Shown here piece by piece: positions 29,989 to 37,085 of a stretch of DNA of 64,000 nucleotides. Origin of the DNA: a virus; the IMG/VR virus record IMGVR_UViG_3300046660_000488, positions 514,293 to 578,292 of that record; one strand, 5' to 3'. The stretch's first letter is position 1; the number at the start of each line of letters is the position of its first letter. The notes beneath the pieces were generated by a model that ran no database searches, was not told where the DNA came from, and saw only the letters and a program-made list of their open reading frames with translations. The translations under genes were made by a program, and so were the position numbers.

Positions 29989-30636
29989 ATGTCCAAGGGC
30001 GAGATCATTCTGATCAAGGGTCGCGTGATCGACCAAGACGGCAAGCTGGCCGACATCGGCCGCTACGTCGCGCCCGTGAGCATGAAGGCCGATTTCGACG
30101 ACGAGGGCTATCCCTGCCTGTCGTTCCAGATGATCCATCGCATCCCCAGCCAGATGCTGGACGCCCTGCGCGACATCGTCATGACCAACGCCAACGGCGG
30201 CTTCTCCTACGAGTTCACCGCGCTGAAGATCGTCGGTGGCCAGATGGTCGCCCAATTCTCGCGCGGCTGCGGCCAAGTCGGTGAACGGAAGACCGTTCGC
30301 GAAGGCCTGTCGTTCTGGATGATCGACCGGCCGCACGTCATCCTCCCCTCGACCGTCCTCGAAGGCGATCCGCGCACCGGACCGTGGGAGCTTCCGGAAT
30401 ACATGACCGCATGGCTGGAGACCAACTGCGGCTTCGAGGCCGTCAGCGAAGAGCGCGTGAACGAGGCGCGTGGCTGGAATTGGGCCATCGCCGAGATCAA
30501 GCCCAAGGTCGTCAAGACGCTTTCCGACCGGTTCGTCGCCAGCATCGTCTTCCATGAGCCCGAGACGGCTCACGCTTTCGTCGCTAAATTTGGCCTGAAG
30601 ACGCTGAACATCGACGTTCTGCGTCAGGGAGGATAA
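29989..30636 (+). CDS. hypothetical protein, 215 aa
   Basis: ATG with GGAGG inside a hairpin (see 29955). Beta-rich N-terminal half (KGEIILIKGRVIDQDGK), helical C-terminal half (WNWAIAEIKPKVVKTLSD). No family recognised. Heads a three-gene early unit. Confidence 0.78.
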   Translation: MSKGEIILIKGRVIDQDGKLADIGRYVAPVSMKADFDDEGYPCLSFQMIHRIPSQMLDALRDIVMTNANGGFSYEFTALKIVGGQMVAQFSRGCGQVGERKTVREGLSFWMIDRPHVILPSTVLEGDPRTGPWELPEYMTAWLETNCGFEAVSEERVNEARGWNWAIAEIKPKVVKTLSDRFVASIVFHEPETAHAFVAKFGLKTLNIDVLRQGG

Positions 30637-30640
30637 GACC

Positions 30641-30853
30641 GTGTACGACGTCACTTCCGGCATCGCCGAAGCCGGGCGCCTCGACCCGATCCGTTCGAGC
30701 CTGCAAACGGCACGCCAATTCCAGCGAGACGCTGACACCCGTCTTGCCAGTTTCAGGGAAGGCACGTCGCACCACGACAGCGCCGTCGAGGACAAGAAAC
30801 GCGCGGATGCCATGTTGGACGCCGCCCTCGCCCAGCTTGAAAGCCTGCGCTGA
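30641..30853 (+). CDS. hypothetical helical protein, 70 aa
   Basis: GTG start with AGGGAGGA upstream. Single long helix-rich protein (KKRADAMLDAALAQLESLR). Overlaps the next start by one base. Function unknown. Confidence 0.72.
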   Translation: MYDVTSGIAEAGRLDPIRSSLQTARQFQRDADTRLASFREGTSHHDSAVEDKKRADAMLDAALAQLESLR

Positions 30854-31296
30854 TGGCTGTCCCCAAATTCATCTACGTCGTCAGCGGACAGCAGCATTGG
30901 ATGTTCGCGCTCAGCAACTGGCGCCTGATCGTCGAGCGCGCCGTCATGACCGGCCAACCTGCCGAGATCAAGGACAAGTGGAAGCTCAAGCACCCGGTAA
31001 AGCCGGGCTGGGGCCGCACGATCATCAACATCACCGCTTGGACGTCGGACGACTACGTCAAGGTGCTGAACGACATGAACAAAGGATACAAGATCGACCC
31101 AGATCACCTGTTCCGCGTCCGCAGCGTCTATGACGGCGCCATCCTGAAGACCGGACGTTCGAGGGAAATCCTCGAAGGCTATCGCGACGATTCCTCACCG
31201 GCTGGCTACGGCAAGATTGTCGTCGAGCCGATCCCCGGCCGGGAGGCGGATTGCCCCAAGCCGATCTTCCTCAAGAACGAGCCGATCTTCGACTGA
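30853..31296 (+). CDS. hypothetical protein, 147 aa
   Basis: ATG overlaps the previous stop. Basic and Trp/Tyr-rich with alternating strands (FIYVVSGQQHWMFALSNW). No family recognised. Last of the unit before the ArfA-like gene. Confidence 0.76.
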   Translation: MAVPKFIYVVSGQQHWMFALSNWRLIVERAVMTGQPAEIKDKWKLKHPVKPGWGRTIINITAWTSDDYVKVLNDMNKGYKIDPDHLFRVRSVYDGAILKTGRSREILEGYRDDSSPAGYGKIVVEPIPGREADCPKPIFLKNEPIFD

Positions 31297-31304
31297 ATTC
31301 AATC

Positions 31305-31314
31305 TGGTTGACCA
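31305..31314. promoter_or_regulatory. palindrome-like site TGGTTGACCA
   Basis: One mismatch from the TSGTWWACSA family, overlapping a possible -35 (TTGACC). 51 bases before the ArfA-like gene. Confidence 0.4.
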
Positions 31315-31331
31315 AACTGTCCTTTCTCTGG

Positions 31332-31337
31332 TAAATA
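31332..31337 (+). promoter_or_regulatory. TAAATA before ArfA-like gene
   Basis: TAAATA with predicted start about 31343; the AGGAAGAAGG ribosome site follows. It may also serve as -10 for the TTGACC at 31309. Confidence 0.5.
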
Positions 31338-31364
31338 GAGTTTCCTCTAACAGGAAGAAGGACA

Positions 31365-31568
31365 ATGGCGAAGCGACCCCCGCGCAACCCGCGCAACCCG
31401 CACGCCCAAGCCCTCTTCACCTGCAAGCTCTTCGCTCCGAAGTCCGTGCCGGTGAAAAAGGGAAAGGGCATGAAGTACGACCGCAAGAAGGATCGGGGAG
31501 TGGACCTCTCCGGTCCTTATTTTTTGCCTGAATACTTGGGGTTTTTGAGACCAGTGTTTTTCGCTTAA
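31365..31568 (+). CDS. arfA: ArfA-like ribosome-rescue factor with internal terminator
   Basis: Full frame 67 aa. Residues about 10-45 resemble ArfA: NPHAQALFTCKLFAPKSVPV, then KKGKGMKYDRKKDRG, the basic tail that enters the empty mRNA channel. ArfA recruits RF2 to ribosomes stalled on mRNAs without a stop codon. A strong intrinsic terminator (31488-31526) lies inside the frame just after the KGKG/RKK part, before any stop codon. Most transcripts should therefore be non-stop. Bacterial arfA genes use the same trick, so the protein is made only when tmRNA fails. The mature product would be about 50-53 aa. Identification is from motif and gene design; it is short, so homology should be checked. 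Confidence 0.75.
   Translation: MAKRPPRNPRNPHAQALFTCKLFAPKSVPVKKGKGMKYDRKKDRGVDLSGPYFLPEYLGFLRPVFFA
31488..31526 (+). terminator. intrinsic terminator inside the ArfA-like frame
   Basis: 13-bp stem (31488-31500 with 31506-31518, two wobble pairs), 5-base loop TGGAC, then ATTTTTT. The stop codon of the frame is 40 bases further on. Confidence 0.88.
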
Positions 31569-31628
31569 CCTGAAATTAACGTCCCCCTGCTACATCGTGC
31601 CGCATGTACAAACAGAGGGAGATCAGCA

Positions 31629-31922
31629 GTGTCGCAAGTCACCAAGATTCGTCAAGTCCTCCGAGCGCGTATCGCGGCGGCGCTGGCCGACCGCGCGGGC
31701 ATTTGCGACGAACGGCTCGATGAAATCGAGTCCATCGCCTACAACTCGGTCCAGTCTCTGAAGCCGAACGTGCTCCGCAATCTGATGCAGCACCACATGC
31801 GGAAGATGGAAGACGGCCACATCCTCATCGAAATCCCGTTCATCATCGCCGCCGAGTTGGCCTTGGAAATTATCCAAGCACGCGCGGACGACTACCACAA
31901 CTATGACCAAATCTGTGCTTGA
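31629..31922 (+). CDS. hypothetical helical protein, 97 aa
   Basis: GTG start with a GAGGGAGA ribosome site. Entirely helical, with a basic first helix (TKIRQVLRARIAAALADRAG). No family recognised. The next promoter begins within its last codons. Confidence 0.72.
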   Translation: MSQVTKIRQVLRARIAAALADRAGICDERLDEIESIAYNSVQSLKPNVLRNLMQHHMRKMEDGHILIEIPFIIAAELALEIIQARADDYHNYDQICA

Positions 31923-31946
31923 CTCCAAGTATAGATTGTAGTACAC
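31919..31946 (+). promoter_or_regulatory. early-type promoter TTGACT-N16-GTACAC
   Basis: -35 at 31919-31924; the -10 at 31941-31946 is poor, but AAGTATAGATT inside the spacer is shared with the 26437 promoter. Confidence 0.5.
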
Positions 31947-31981
31947 ACACCATATTGTCTGAAGCGATTTGGAGGCCCACG

Positions 31982-32743
31982 ATGACTTTTGAATTCAAGA
32001 GCGCGTCCTACCCCTACGGCATCGTGGAAAGCCTGATCAGCGAAGAGCAAGCCCAGACGGTTCTGGACATGCTGGCCGAAGCTGGCATCGACAGCGTCTT
32101 CAACAGCGCCACCACCACCGACGCCGCCAGCCGCGAACTGCGGTGGAAGTCCGTACCGGCGATTGTCCAGTACGTCGAGAATTTCCCGGCGTCGTGGATG
32201 TTCGAGGTCTCCGGTTTCCAGAGCAACCAGCGCGCGCTCAAGAATTTGGAAGCGGTCCGCGAGAGCTATGCCGCCATCGAGAACCCGGCGATCCGGGGCG
32301 AGTTGCTGAGCAAGCTGAACGACGTGCGCGAGACCCCGCGCGGCTTCCGCAAGGCAGAGATCACCGATTGCTCGCACTGGGCGCGCACGGCGGCCGTCGA
32401 TAACACCCGCAAGAGCACCGACAGCAAGGGCCGCGCCTTCACGGTCGGCAAGCCCGCCTACAAGCCCGAGCCGGGCTGCAAGGCCGCGCTGCTGGTCAAG
32501 GAAGCTGTCCATTTCAGCTACATCCAAGACTCGTGGGCCGACTATTCGGAATATCTGGTTCCGATCAAGATCGAAGACGGCGCCGATCTGGCCGTCTGCC
32601 GCCGCAACCTCGCGGCCTTCGCCCGGTCGCTGAGCACCCACAACGGCATGGCCGGTTCGGGCTCGGAATGGACCTTCACCTTGGAAGAGTTTCCGGCCGG
32701 TACGGTCGTCCGCGCCGTCGCCCGCCATTCCATCGCTGACTAA
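31982..32743 (+). CDS. hypothetical protein, 253 aa
   Basis: ATG with a GGAGG ribosome site. Alpha/beta protein; the middle has KAEITDCSHWARTAAVDNTRK, the C-terminal third is beta-rich (SEWTFTLEEFPAGTVVRAV). No family recognised. Single-gene unit behind the 31919 promoter, followed by a GGTGGCC/GGCCACC hairpin. Confidence 0.78.
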   Translation: MTFEFKSASYPYGIVESLISEEQAQTVLDMLAEAGIDSVFNSATTTDAASRELRWKSVPAIVQYVENFPASWMFEVSGFQSNQRALKNLEAVRESYAAIENPAIRGELLSKLNDVRETPRGFRKAEITDCSHWARTAAVDNTRKSTDSKGRAFTVGKPAYKPEPGCKAALLVKEAVHFSYIQDSWADYSEYLVPIKIEDGADLAVCRRNLAAFARSLSTHNGMAGSGSEWTFTLEEFPAGTVVRAVARHSIAD

Positions 32744-32747
32744 TGGG

Positions 32748-32766
32748 TGGCCATCGGCCACCCTCT
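32748..32766 (+). repeat. hairpin GGGTGGCC/GGCCACCC
   Basis: 8-bp stem with a 2-base centre directly after the previous stop. It lacks a T-tract. A TATAAT-like sequence follows at about 32771. Confidence 0.5.
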
Positions 32767-32800
32767 CAGCTATAATTCGTTTCCCAGTTTCGGAGTCCCC

Positions 32801-33223
32801 ATGTCGTCCCTGAAGATCAAGAGCAAGGCCGCCAAAAAGGTCCACACCTACGTCAAGGTCGAAGACCTCGACCGCGCGGTGCTGGCCATCATTGGCCCGG
32901 ACATCTTCATGAAAGACCTGCATGACCGCCCGAAGCGTCACCAGATCGCTCTGGACATGATCGAGGCCGGTAAGCTGACCGGGACCGACGTGGAAACCGT
33001 CCTGACGGCCAAGGCTGAACTGGACCGCTACGGCTCCTACGAGCAGCCCCTGCCCGGCATGGAGCTTCGCTCAGCCCGCGCCCATTTCGAATTCGAAGAA
33101 TTCGACCCCATCAGCGGCATCTACGCCTTCAAGTGCGTGAAGCCGTCCAAGATGTGGAAGCTCGGGACGCTGGTCGGCGTGGACACCCACGGCATCTTCG
33201 GCGGCGTCATCCACCGCGCCTAG
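32801..33223 (+). CDS. hypothetical protein, 140 aa
   Basis: ATG with CGGAG upstream. A basic start (KIKSKAAKKVHTYVK) and an acidic beta-rich end. Converges with the minus-strand gene at 33220 with a 4-base overlap. No family recognised. Confidence 0.76.
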   Translation: MSSLKIKSKAAKKVHTYVKVEDLDRAVLAIIGPDIFMKDLHDRPKRHQIALDMIEAGKLTGTDVETVLTAKAELDRYGSYEQPLPGMELRSARAHFEFEEFDPISGIYAFKCVKPSKMWKLGTLVGVDTHGIFGGVIHRA

Positions 33224-33462
33224 ATGTCGTCGTTCATCCACATGACGACAAGGTCATCGCCCAAGACCGTCGTCTTGTAGCGGTCGCCGTTGCGGCGGAT
33301 CAGGTTCAGCCGCATCAGGGCGGCCAAGTCGGTCGTGGACAGGCTCTGGTGATCGACGATCCCGTAATTGGGGTTGGCGATCACGCAGAGCAGGCAGAGT
33401 AGGTCAGCCTGCGATTTGGACAACGTGTCGCCCAGTCGCACCATCGCTGATGCTTCGGTCAT
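33220..33462 (-). CDS. small winged-helix-like hypothetical protein, 80 aa
   Basis: ATG at 33462 with a GGAGG ribosome site. Helix-rich with SKSQADLLCLLCVIA and STTDLAALMRLNLIRR, then a beta-hairpin-like YKTTVLGDDLVVM, the order seen in small winged-helix transcription factors. The assignment is tentative. Coupled (4-base overlap) to the upstream minus gene. Confidence 0.68.
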   Translation of the reverse strand: MTEASAMVRLGDTLSKSQADLLCLLCVIANPNYGIVDHQSLSTTDLAALMRLNLIRRNGDRYKTTVLGDDLVVMWMNDDI

Positions 33463-33866
33463 GCAAATGCCTCCAGAAGGGTCTGGTGAGCTTGCCGGTC
33501 CGGAACGTGGTTGTCGAGGTCCGCGCTGAGATTTTCCATGAATGTGCTCATCAAACGCACAGCCAGATCGCACGTTGAGTAGACGCCGTCGCGCCATGCG
33601 GTCGGACTCTCGGCGTGTTCCTTTCGGAAGATGCGCGCCCGGTCGTTGATGTAGGCGGACAGCAGTTCAGCATCTTGCACGCTGAACCCGTTGGCCTTGA
33701 TCCGCCCGAAGGCTTTGTGGACGTGATCGAGTGGGGTGAACGGGATGCGGCGATCATTCGGCGCGGTGTAGTACACGTCCTTGCCAATCAAGTTGTAGGC
33801 TTGGATCGCGTGATTGATGTCCGCCATGTCTTCGACGAGCAAGGTGATGATCGGGGTAAGCTGCAT
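33459..33866 (-). CDS. hypothetical protein, 135 aa
   Basis: ATG at 33866 with AGGAGA. Helical (MADINHAIQAYNLIGKDV; LLSAYINDRARIFRKEH). No family recognised. First gene of a two-gene minus unit; a TACAGT -10-like sequence lies near 33886. Confidence 0.74.
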   Translation of the reverse strand: MQLTPIITLLVEDMADINHAIQAYNLIGKDVYYTAPNDRRIPFTPLDHVHKAFGRIKANGFSVQDAELLSAYINDRARIFRKEHAESPTAWRDGVYSTCDLAVRLMSTFMENLSADLDNHVPDRQAHQTLLEAFA

Positions 33867-33947
33867 CTGTGGTCTCCTACACATACTGTAGCGCAGGATC
33901 GGCGAGACCTTAACCGGCGCGAACGAAATTTTTCAGTCGTGGATTCC

Positions 33948-33953
33948 TAAATA
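33948..33953 (+). promoter_or_regulatory. late promoter TAAATA
   Basis: Core preceded by CC; predicted start about 33959, leader 18 bases with a GGAGA ribosome site. Confidence 0.65.
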
Positions 33954-33976
33954 CCCTACACGATTGGAGAAACACC

Positions 33977-34210
33977 ATGGAAAATTGGTATCGCGATTAC
34001 AAGAACCTCGTCGAGAGCACGGTTGAAGCTCCGTCGTACGGCGCCCGGCTGCAACAGGCTGTCATGAACGCCGAGAGCGCCATGTTCCACGTTCTGGCGG
34101 ATGGTGGCTTCAACGGCCCGGCCGACCTCGCAGCGATGCAGGAAGCCCACGCCGCGTTGCGCGCGCTGATGGCTGAACCGGAATACAAGATGCTGGGCGT
34201 TCAGGGCTGA
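33977..34210 (+). CDS. hypothetical late protein, 77 aa
   Basis: ATG with GGAGA. Helical (WYRDYKNLVESTVEA) with repeated Ala. No family recognised. It sits between two late promoters. Confidence 0.74.
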   Translation: MENWYRDYKNLVESTVEAPSYGARLQQAVMNAESAMFHVLADGGFNGPADLAAMQEAHAALRALMAEPEYKMLGVQG

Positions 34211-34216
34211 TAAATA
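34211..34216 (+). promoter_or_regulatory. late promoter TAAATA, leaderless
   Basis: Predicted +1 is the A of the ATG at 34222. Confidence 0.7.
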
Positions 34217-34221
34217 TCGCC

Positions 34222-34881
34222 ATGGAACGTTCAGACGACATGCGTAGCCTGCTGGACCTCGTCGAGGCTGATGTGCCCGTCGAGGCCGGTGTGGAGGACA
34301 CGATCTTCGAAGCCTTCAAGGGCTGGAGCACGCTCAGCGAAAGCTACCGCTACGCAGGCAACTGCACCGGGCTGGCGGCCGACGATCTTCACGACATGAT
34401 GGACAAGGCTCGGCAGGTCACCTACTCGACCTTCGTCAAGGCCATTGGTCTCGACCAACTGCGTGAACTGTTCGCCGACTACGGTTGGGGACACCAGCGC
34501 GGTTTCGTCCGCATGAAGACTGATCCGCACATCACCTACTATCGCAGCATCTTCAAGGGCAAGCACTGCTACTACGTCCGCGAGTCCGGCATCGAGTACA
34601 TCTTCGTCGATGACGACAAGCCGAGCGCCGAAATGCAGGTCAAGCCGAACCGGTTCACGATCACCGCCGATGGCGCCGTGATCAAGGGTTTCTCGCGCGG
34701 TGTGTTCAACGGCGCCAAGACCCCCGACAGCCTGAAGATCACGTGGACGTCCACGCCCAGCAGCAAGGCCGCAGAGACGCTGACCCGCATGGTTCGGCAG
34801 TCGAAACTGGAAGAGATCATTTTGGACGACGAGCCGACATCGGCCGAGAACGTCATCGCGCAGCTTAAGCGCTTCCTCTAA
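34222..34881 (+). CDS. late protein with prohead-tag-like N-terminus, 219 aa
   Basis: The ATG coincides with the predicted +1 of the late promoter at 34211, with no ribosome site. The N-terminus MERSDDMRSLLDLVEADV ends in LVE-A, a good L-x-E prohead-protease-type site. The body is alpha/beta with YGWGHQRGFVRMKTDPHIT and a beta-rich middle. No enzymatic family recognised. Likely packaged in the head (inference). Confidence 0.72.
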   Translation: MERSDDMRSLLDLVEADVPVEAGVEDTIFEAFKGWSTLSESYRYAGNCTGLAADDLHDMMDKARQVTYSTFVKAIGLDQLRELFADYGWGHQRGFVRMKTDPHITYYRSIFKGKHCYYVRESGIEYIFVDDDKPSAEMQVKPNRFTITADGAVIKGFSRGVFNGAKTPDSLKITWTSTPSSKAAETLTRMVRQSKLEEIILDDEPTSAENVIAQLKRFL

Positions 34882-34890
34882 TCCTTTTCG

Positions 34891-34918
34891 TTGACGAAAT
34901 CGGTTATCGTGTTACTCG
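34891..34918 (+). promoter_or_regulatory. early-type promoter TTGACG-N16-TACTCG
   Basis: -35 at 34891-34896 and -10 at 34913-34918. It drives the single gene at 34938. Confidence 0.68.
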
Positions 34919-34937
34919 TTGGCAAACAGGAGTTCCC

Positions 34938-35315
34938 GTGTCCGATCTCGATCACAGCGCCGTAATTTTCAAGATCAAGACGACCATCCATTCCCTGTCG
35001 GACGAGGATGGCTTCAACCATTACCGCACGCGGAAAATGGTGTCGGAGAGCTTCAGCTTTTCGGATTTGGAAGGCGACGTGCGCGGCACGGTCCTGATGT
35101 TGATGGACCTACCAGACGAACTTCGGAACAAGGTTGTCGTCGGCGGCGTGGAATCGCTTGATCACCTGCCGCAAAATTTCACTAAGGTCAGGTTGTTCGG
35201 TGCCGTTTTCATGCCGTTGGATGGAATCATCCTGCCTAGTCAGCATGGGGTCGCTCAGTGGTTCGCCACGATCAAGCTCGTGTCTGACGGCGACCCTTTG
35301 GCATTTTTCTCGTAA
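34938..35315 (+). CDS. hypothetical protein, 125 aa
   Basis: GTG start with AGGAG. Beta-rich and acidic (FSFSDLEGDVRGTVLMLMD). Ends directly against the convergent minus-strand gene. No family recognised. Confidence 0.74.
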   Translation: MSDLDHSAVIFKIKTTIHSLSDEDGFNHYRTRKMVSESFSFSDLEGDVRGTVLMLMDLPDELRNKVVVGGVESLDHLPQNFTKVRLFGAVFMPLDGIILPSQHGVAQWFATIKLVSDGDPLAFFS

Positions 35316-35693
35316 TCAGTCGATTTTTTTCAGCAGGGTGACCTGACGCTTCCGCACGCGGCGAGCGATGGTCTCTTGCAGGCTGACAGACGGCCCCGAT
35401 TGCAGGTCGAATTCCTTGCGCGCGAAATGCTTCAGGTACGGCCGGAAAATCTTGAACTTGTCCTTCAAGAAAATGTTGATCGGGATTTGCCGATTGCTAC
35501 CCCACCACCACTCTTCGCCCGACTTCAGGAAGATGCGGCGAAGGTTCTCATCGGGGATCGAGTCGAGCACGTACATCGACAGCAGTTGGCTGTCGGAATT
35601 CTGCACGATTCCGAGGTAGGGTGTTTCCAGAAGCACGCCGTAGCTGAGGAACGGGTACTTCTCAAGAATAGCGGCGATGCGCGCGTCGTCCAT
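35316..35693 (-). CDS. hypothetical late protein, 125 aa
   Basis: ATG at 35693 downstream of a minus-strand TAAATA (35719-35724). Contains GEEWWWGSNRQIPINIFLKDKF and a basic C-terminus (RRVRKRQVTLLKKID). I have the impression of a recurrent phage family of unknown role, but cannot name it. Late expression suggests a virion or assembly function. Confidence 0.74.
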   Translation of the reverse strand: MDDARIAAILEKYPFLSYGVLLETPYLGIVQNSDSQLLSMYVLDSIPDENLRRIFLKSGEEWWWGSNRQIPINIFLKDKFKIFRPYLKHFARKEFDLQSGPSVSLQETIARRVRKRQVTLLKKID

Positions 35694-35718
35694 GATTCTG
35701 TACAAGCTATTATGCGAG

Positions 35719-35724
35719 TATTTA
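35719..35724 (-). promoter_or_regulatory. late promoter TAAATA (minus strand)
   Basis: Plus-strand TATTTA; predicted start about 35713, leader 20 bases to the ATG at 35693. Confidence 0.6.
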
Positions 35725-35774
35725 GGTCAGAAAAATCTGCTCATTTTCCACTTCGGCGTAGCAACGCACATGGG

Positions 35775-35780
35775 TAAATA
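35775..35780 (+). promoter_or_regulatory. late promoter TAAATA, leaderless
   Basis: Predicted +1 is the A of the ATG at 35786. Confidence 0.7.
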
Positions 35781-35785
35781 GTTCC

Positions 35786-36373
35786 ATGCGCGATTATATG
35801 AAATTGATGGAAGATTTCGTCACTGGTGAACAAGAAACCAAGTGGGATTTCTGGGACTTTGCAAGGCATCTTGGCCTCGACGAATTCAAAGAGAAGTTCG
35901 ATGATGCCACCATCAACTGGCATAATCGCAACACTCGTACGCCTATTGACCGGATGGTCAAGAACAAGAAAGCCAAGTTGCTTTCCATGCTTCGTCTGTG
36001 GTTCAAGAAGGACGGGCCGCAGATGTACAGCACCCCTTTCGCCACGATGGACGACTTCAAGCAGGCGGCCAACGCGCCGGTCACCATGTGGCGCGGTGGT
36101 GGCGGTGAGTACAATCCGGACTACCCCGGACACCACTGGGTGAGCTTCACCCTCAGCGAGCGCCGGGTGACGACTTTCTCCGAGTACGACGGCACGCGGG
36201 CGACCCGATCCTACATGCTCCCCAAGCGACGCCAATACTGGGTCGTCGAACTGACGATCCCCCTGAGCGAAATCCTGCTTTACCTGCCCAACGGCGGGGA
36301 CGAGGAAGTTATCGTTTCGGCTGAGACAGCCAAGAAGGCCAAGGTGATCAAGCAGGTGACCGTCGATGCGTGA
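35786..36373 (+). CDS. ADP-ribosyltransferase-like late protein, R-S-E type
   Basis: 195 aa, ATG at the predicted +1 of a late promoter. The N-terminus MRDYMKLMEDF has an LME prohead-type tag. The C-terminal half follows the R-S-E layout: MWRGG (Arg about 103), WVSFTLSE (SFT about 120-122), then beta strands and GDEEVIV (Glu 173-174). T4 injects the ADP-ribosyltransferase Alt with its DNA and makes ModA/ModB later; this could be a functional counterpart acting on host proteins. The E-x-E spacing is not canonical, so activity is unproven. It overlaps a second ART-like gene by eight bases. Confidence 0.68.
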   Translation: MRDYMKLMEDFVTGEQETKWDFWDFARHLGLDEFKEKFDDATINWHNRNTRTPIDRMVKNKKAKLLSMLRLWFKKDGPQMYSTPFATMDDFKQAANAPVTMWRGGGGEYNPDYPGHHWVSFTLSERRVTTFSEYDGTRATRSYMLPKRRQYWVVELTIPLSEILLYLPNGGDEEVIVSAETAKKAKVIKQVTVDA

Positions 36374-37076
36374 GTGGATCAACCTGTTCGAGGCCGCGCC
36401 CACCGCAGGCACGATTTACTACCACGGCACGCCGTTGGAAGCAGCGGCCAAGGCCATCATGAAGACCGGCCTGAAGGGTGCGGAGGTGCAAGGTCGTGGA
36501 ATGATGGCGCCGGTGGCCGGGCGCGTCTACATGACGCCCAGCCTCGCCTACGCCATCATCTATGCGATTGGTGGCGCGTACGCGGGGCACGAAGCTCCGG
36601 AAAGCATGATCGCGAAATCTCGCTACGGCTATGTGTTCGTCATCGACGGCAACGATCTGGACACGGTTGAGCCCGATGAAGATTCCATCGGCGAATGGCT
36701 GCACAACAACGGTAAGCGAAGCGACGGCGGCAGTTCGTCGTTCGGAAACCGGCGTTTGGGCTCGATCCAATATGAGCCGAAATTCAAGCACGGCGATCCA
36801 CTCTTCCGGCTATGGCACAACGTCAAGAACGCCATGACGCCGCGTCAGTTCGAGTTGACCATGCAGGCGGAGTACGCGGCTTGGGCACACGGCGGAAAGC
36901 GCGCCTTGAAGGTTCTGAGCGATAACGACAAGGCCCTGCTCGTCGCGCAGGGAACCCACGTCCACCACGCCAGCGGCATCATGCCCTCGCAGTGCTGGAA
37001 GCTCGACAAAAAGCGCACTCAGGATTTGGCTGCGGACGGTTCCAATTTCTTCGAGATCGCCACACGGGTCTCATAA
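36366..37076 (+). CDS. ADP-ribosyltransferase-like late protein, H-Y type
   Basis: 236 aa. The N-terminus MREWINLFEAAP holds an LFE-A prohead-type tag. Then TIYYHGTPLEAAAKAIMKTG and AGRVYMTPSLAYAIIYA follow the H...Y pattern of PARP/Tpt1-like and other HYE transferases. The last conserved acidic residue cannot be placed with certainty. The rest is alpha/beta without clear relatives. Co-transcribed with the preceding R-S-E-type protein, which suggests a pair of injected modifiers; this is inference from tag and fold motifs. Confidence 0.65.
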   Translation: MREWINLFEAAPTAGTIYYHGTPLEAAAKAIMKTGLKGAEVQGRGMMAPVAGRVYMTPSLAYAIIYAIGGAYAGHEAPESMIAKSRYGYVFVIDGNDLDTVEPDEDSIGEWLHNNGKRSDGGSSSFGNRRLGSIQYEPKFKHGDPLFRLWHNVKNAMTPRQFELTMQAEYAAWAHGGKRALKVLSDNDKALLVAQGTHVHHASGIMPSQCWKLDKKRTQDLAADGSNFFEIATRVS

Positions 37077-37079
37077 ATA
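37074..37079 (+). promoter_or_regulatory. late promoter TAAATA, near-leaderless
   Basis: Overlaps the previous stop (TCATAAATA). Predicted +1 is one base before the ATG at 37086. Confidence 0.68.
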
Positions 37080-37085
37080 CTCTTC

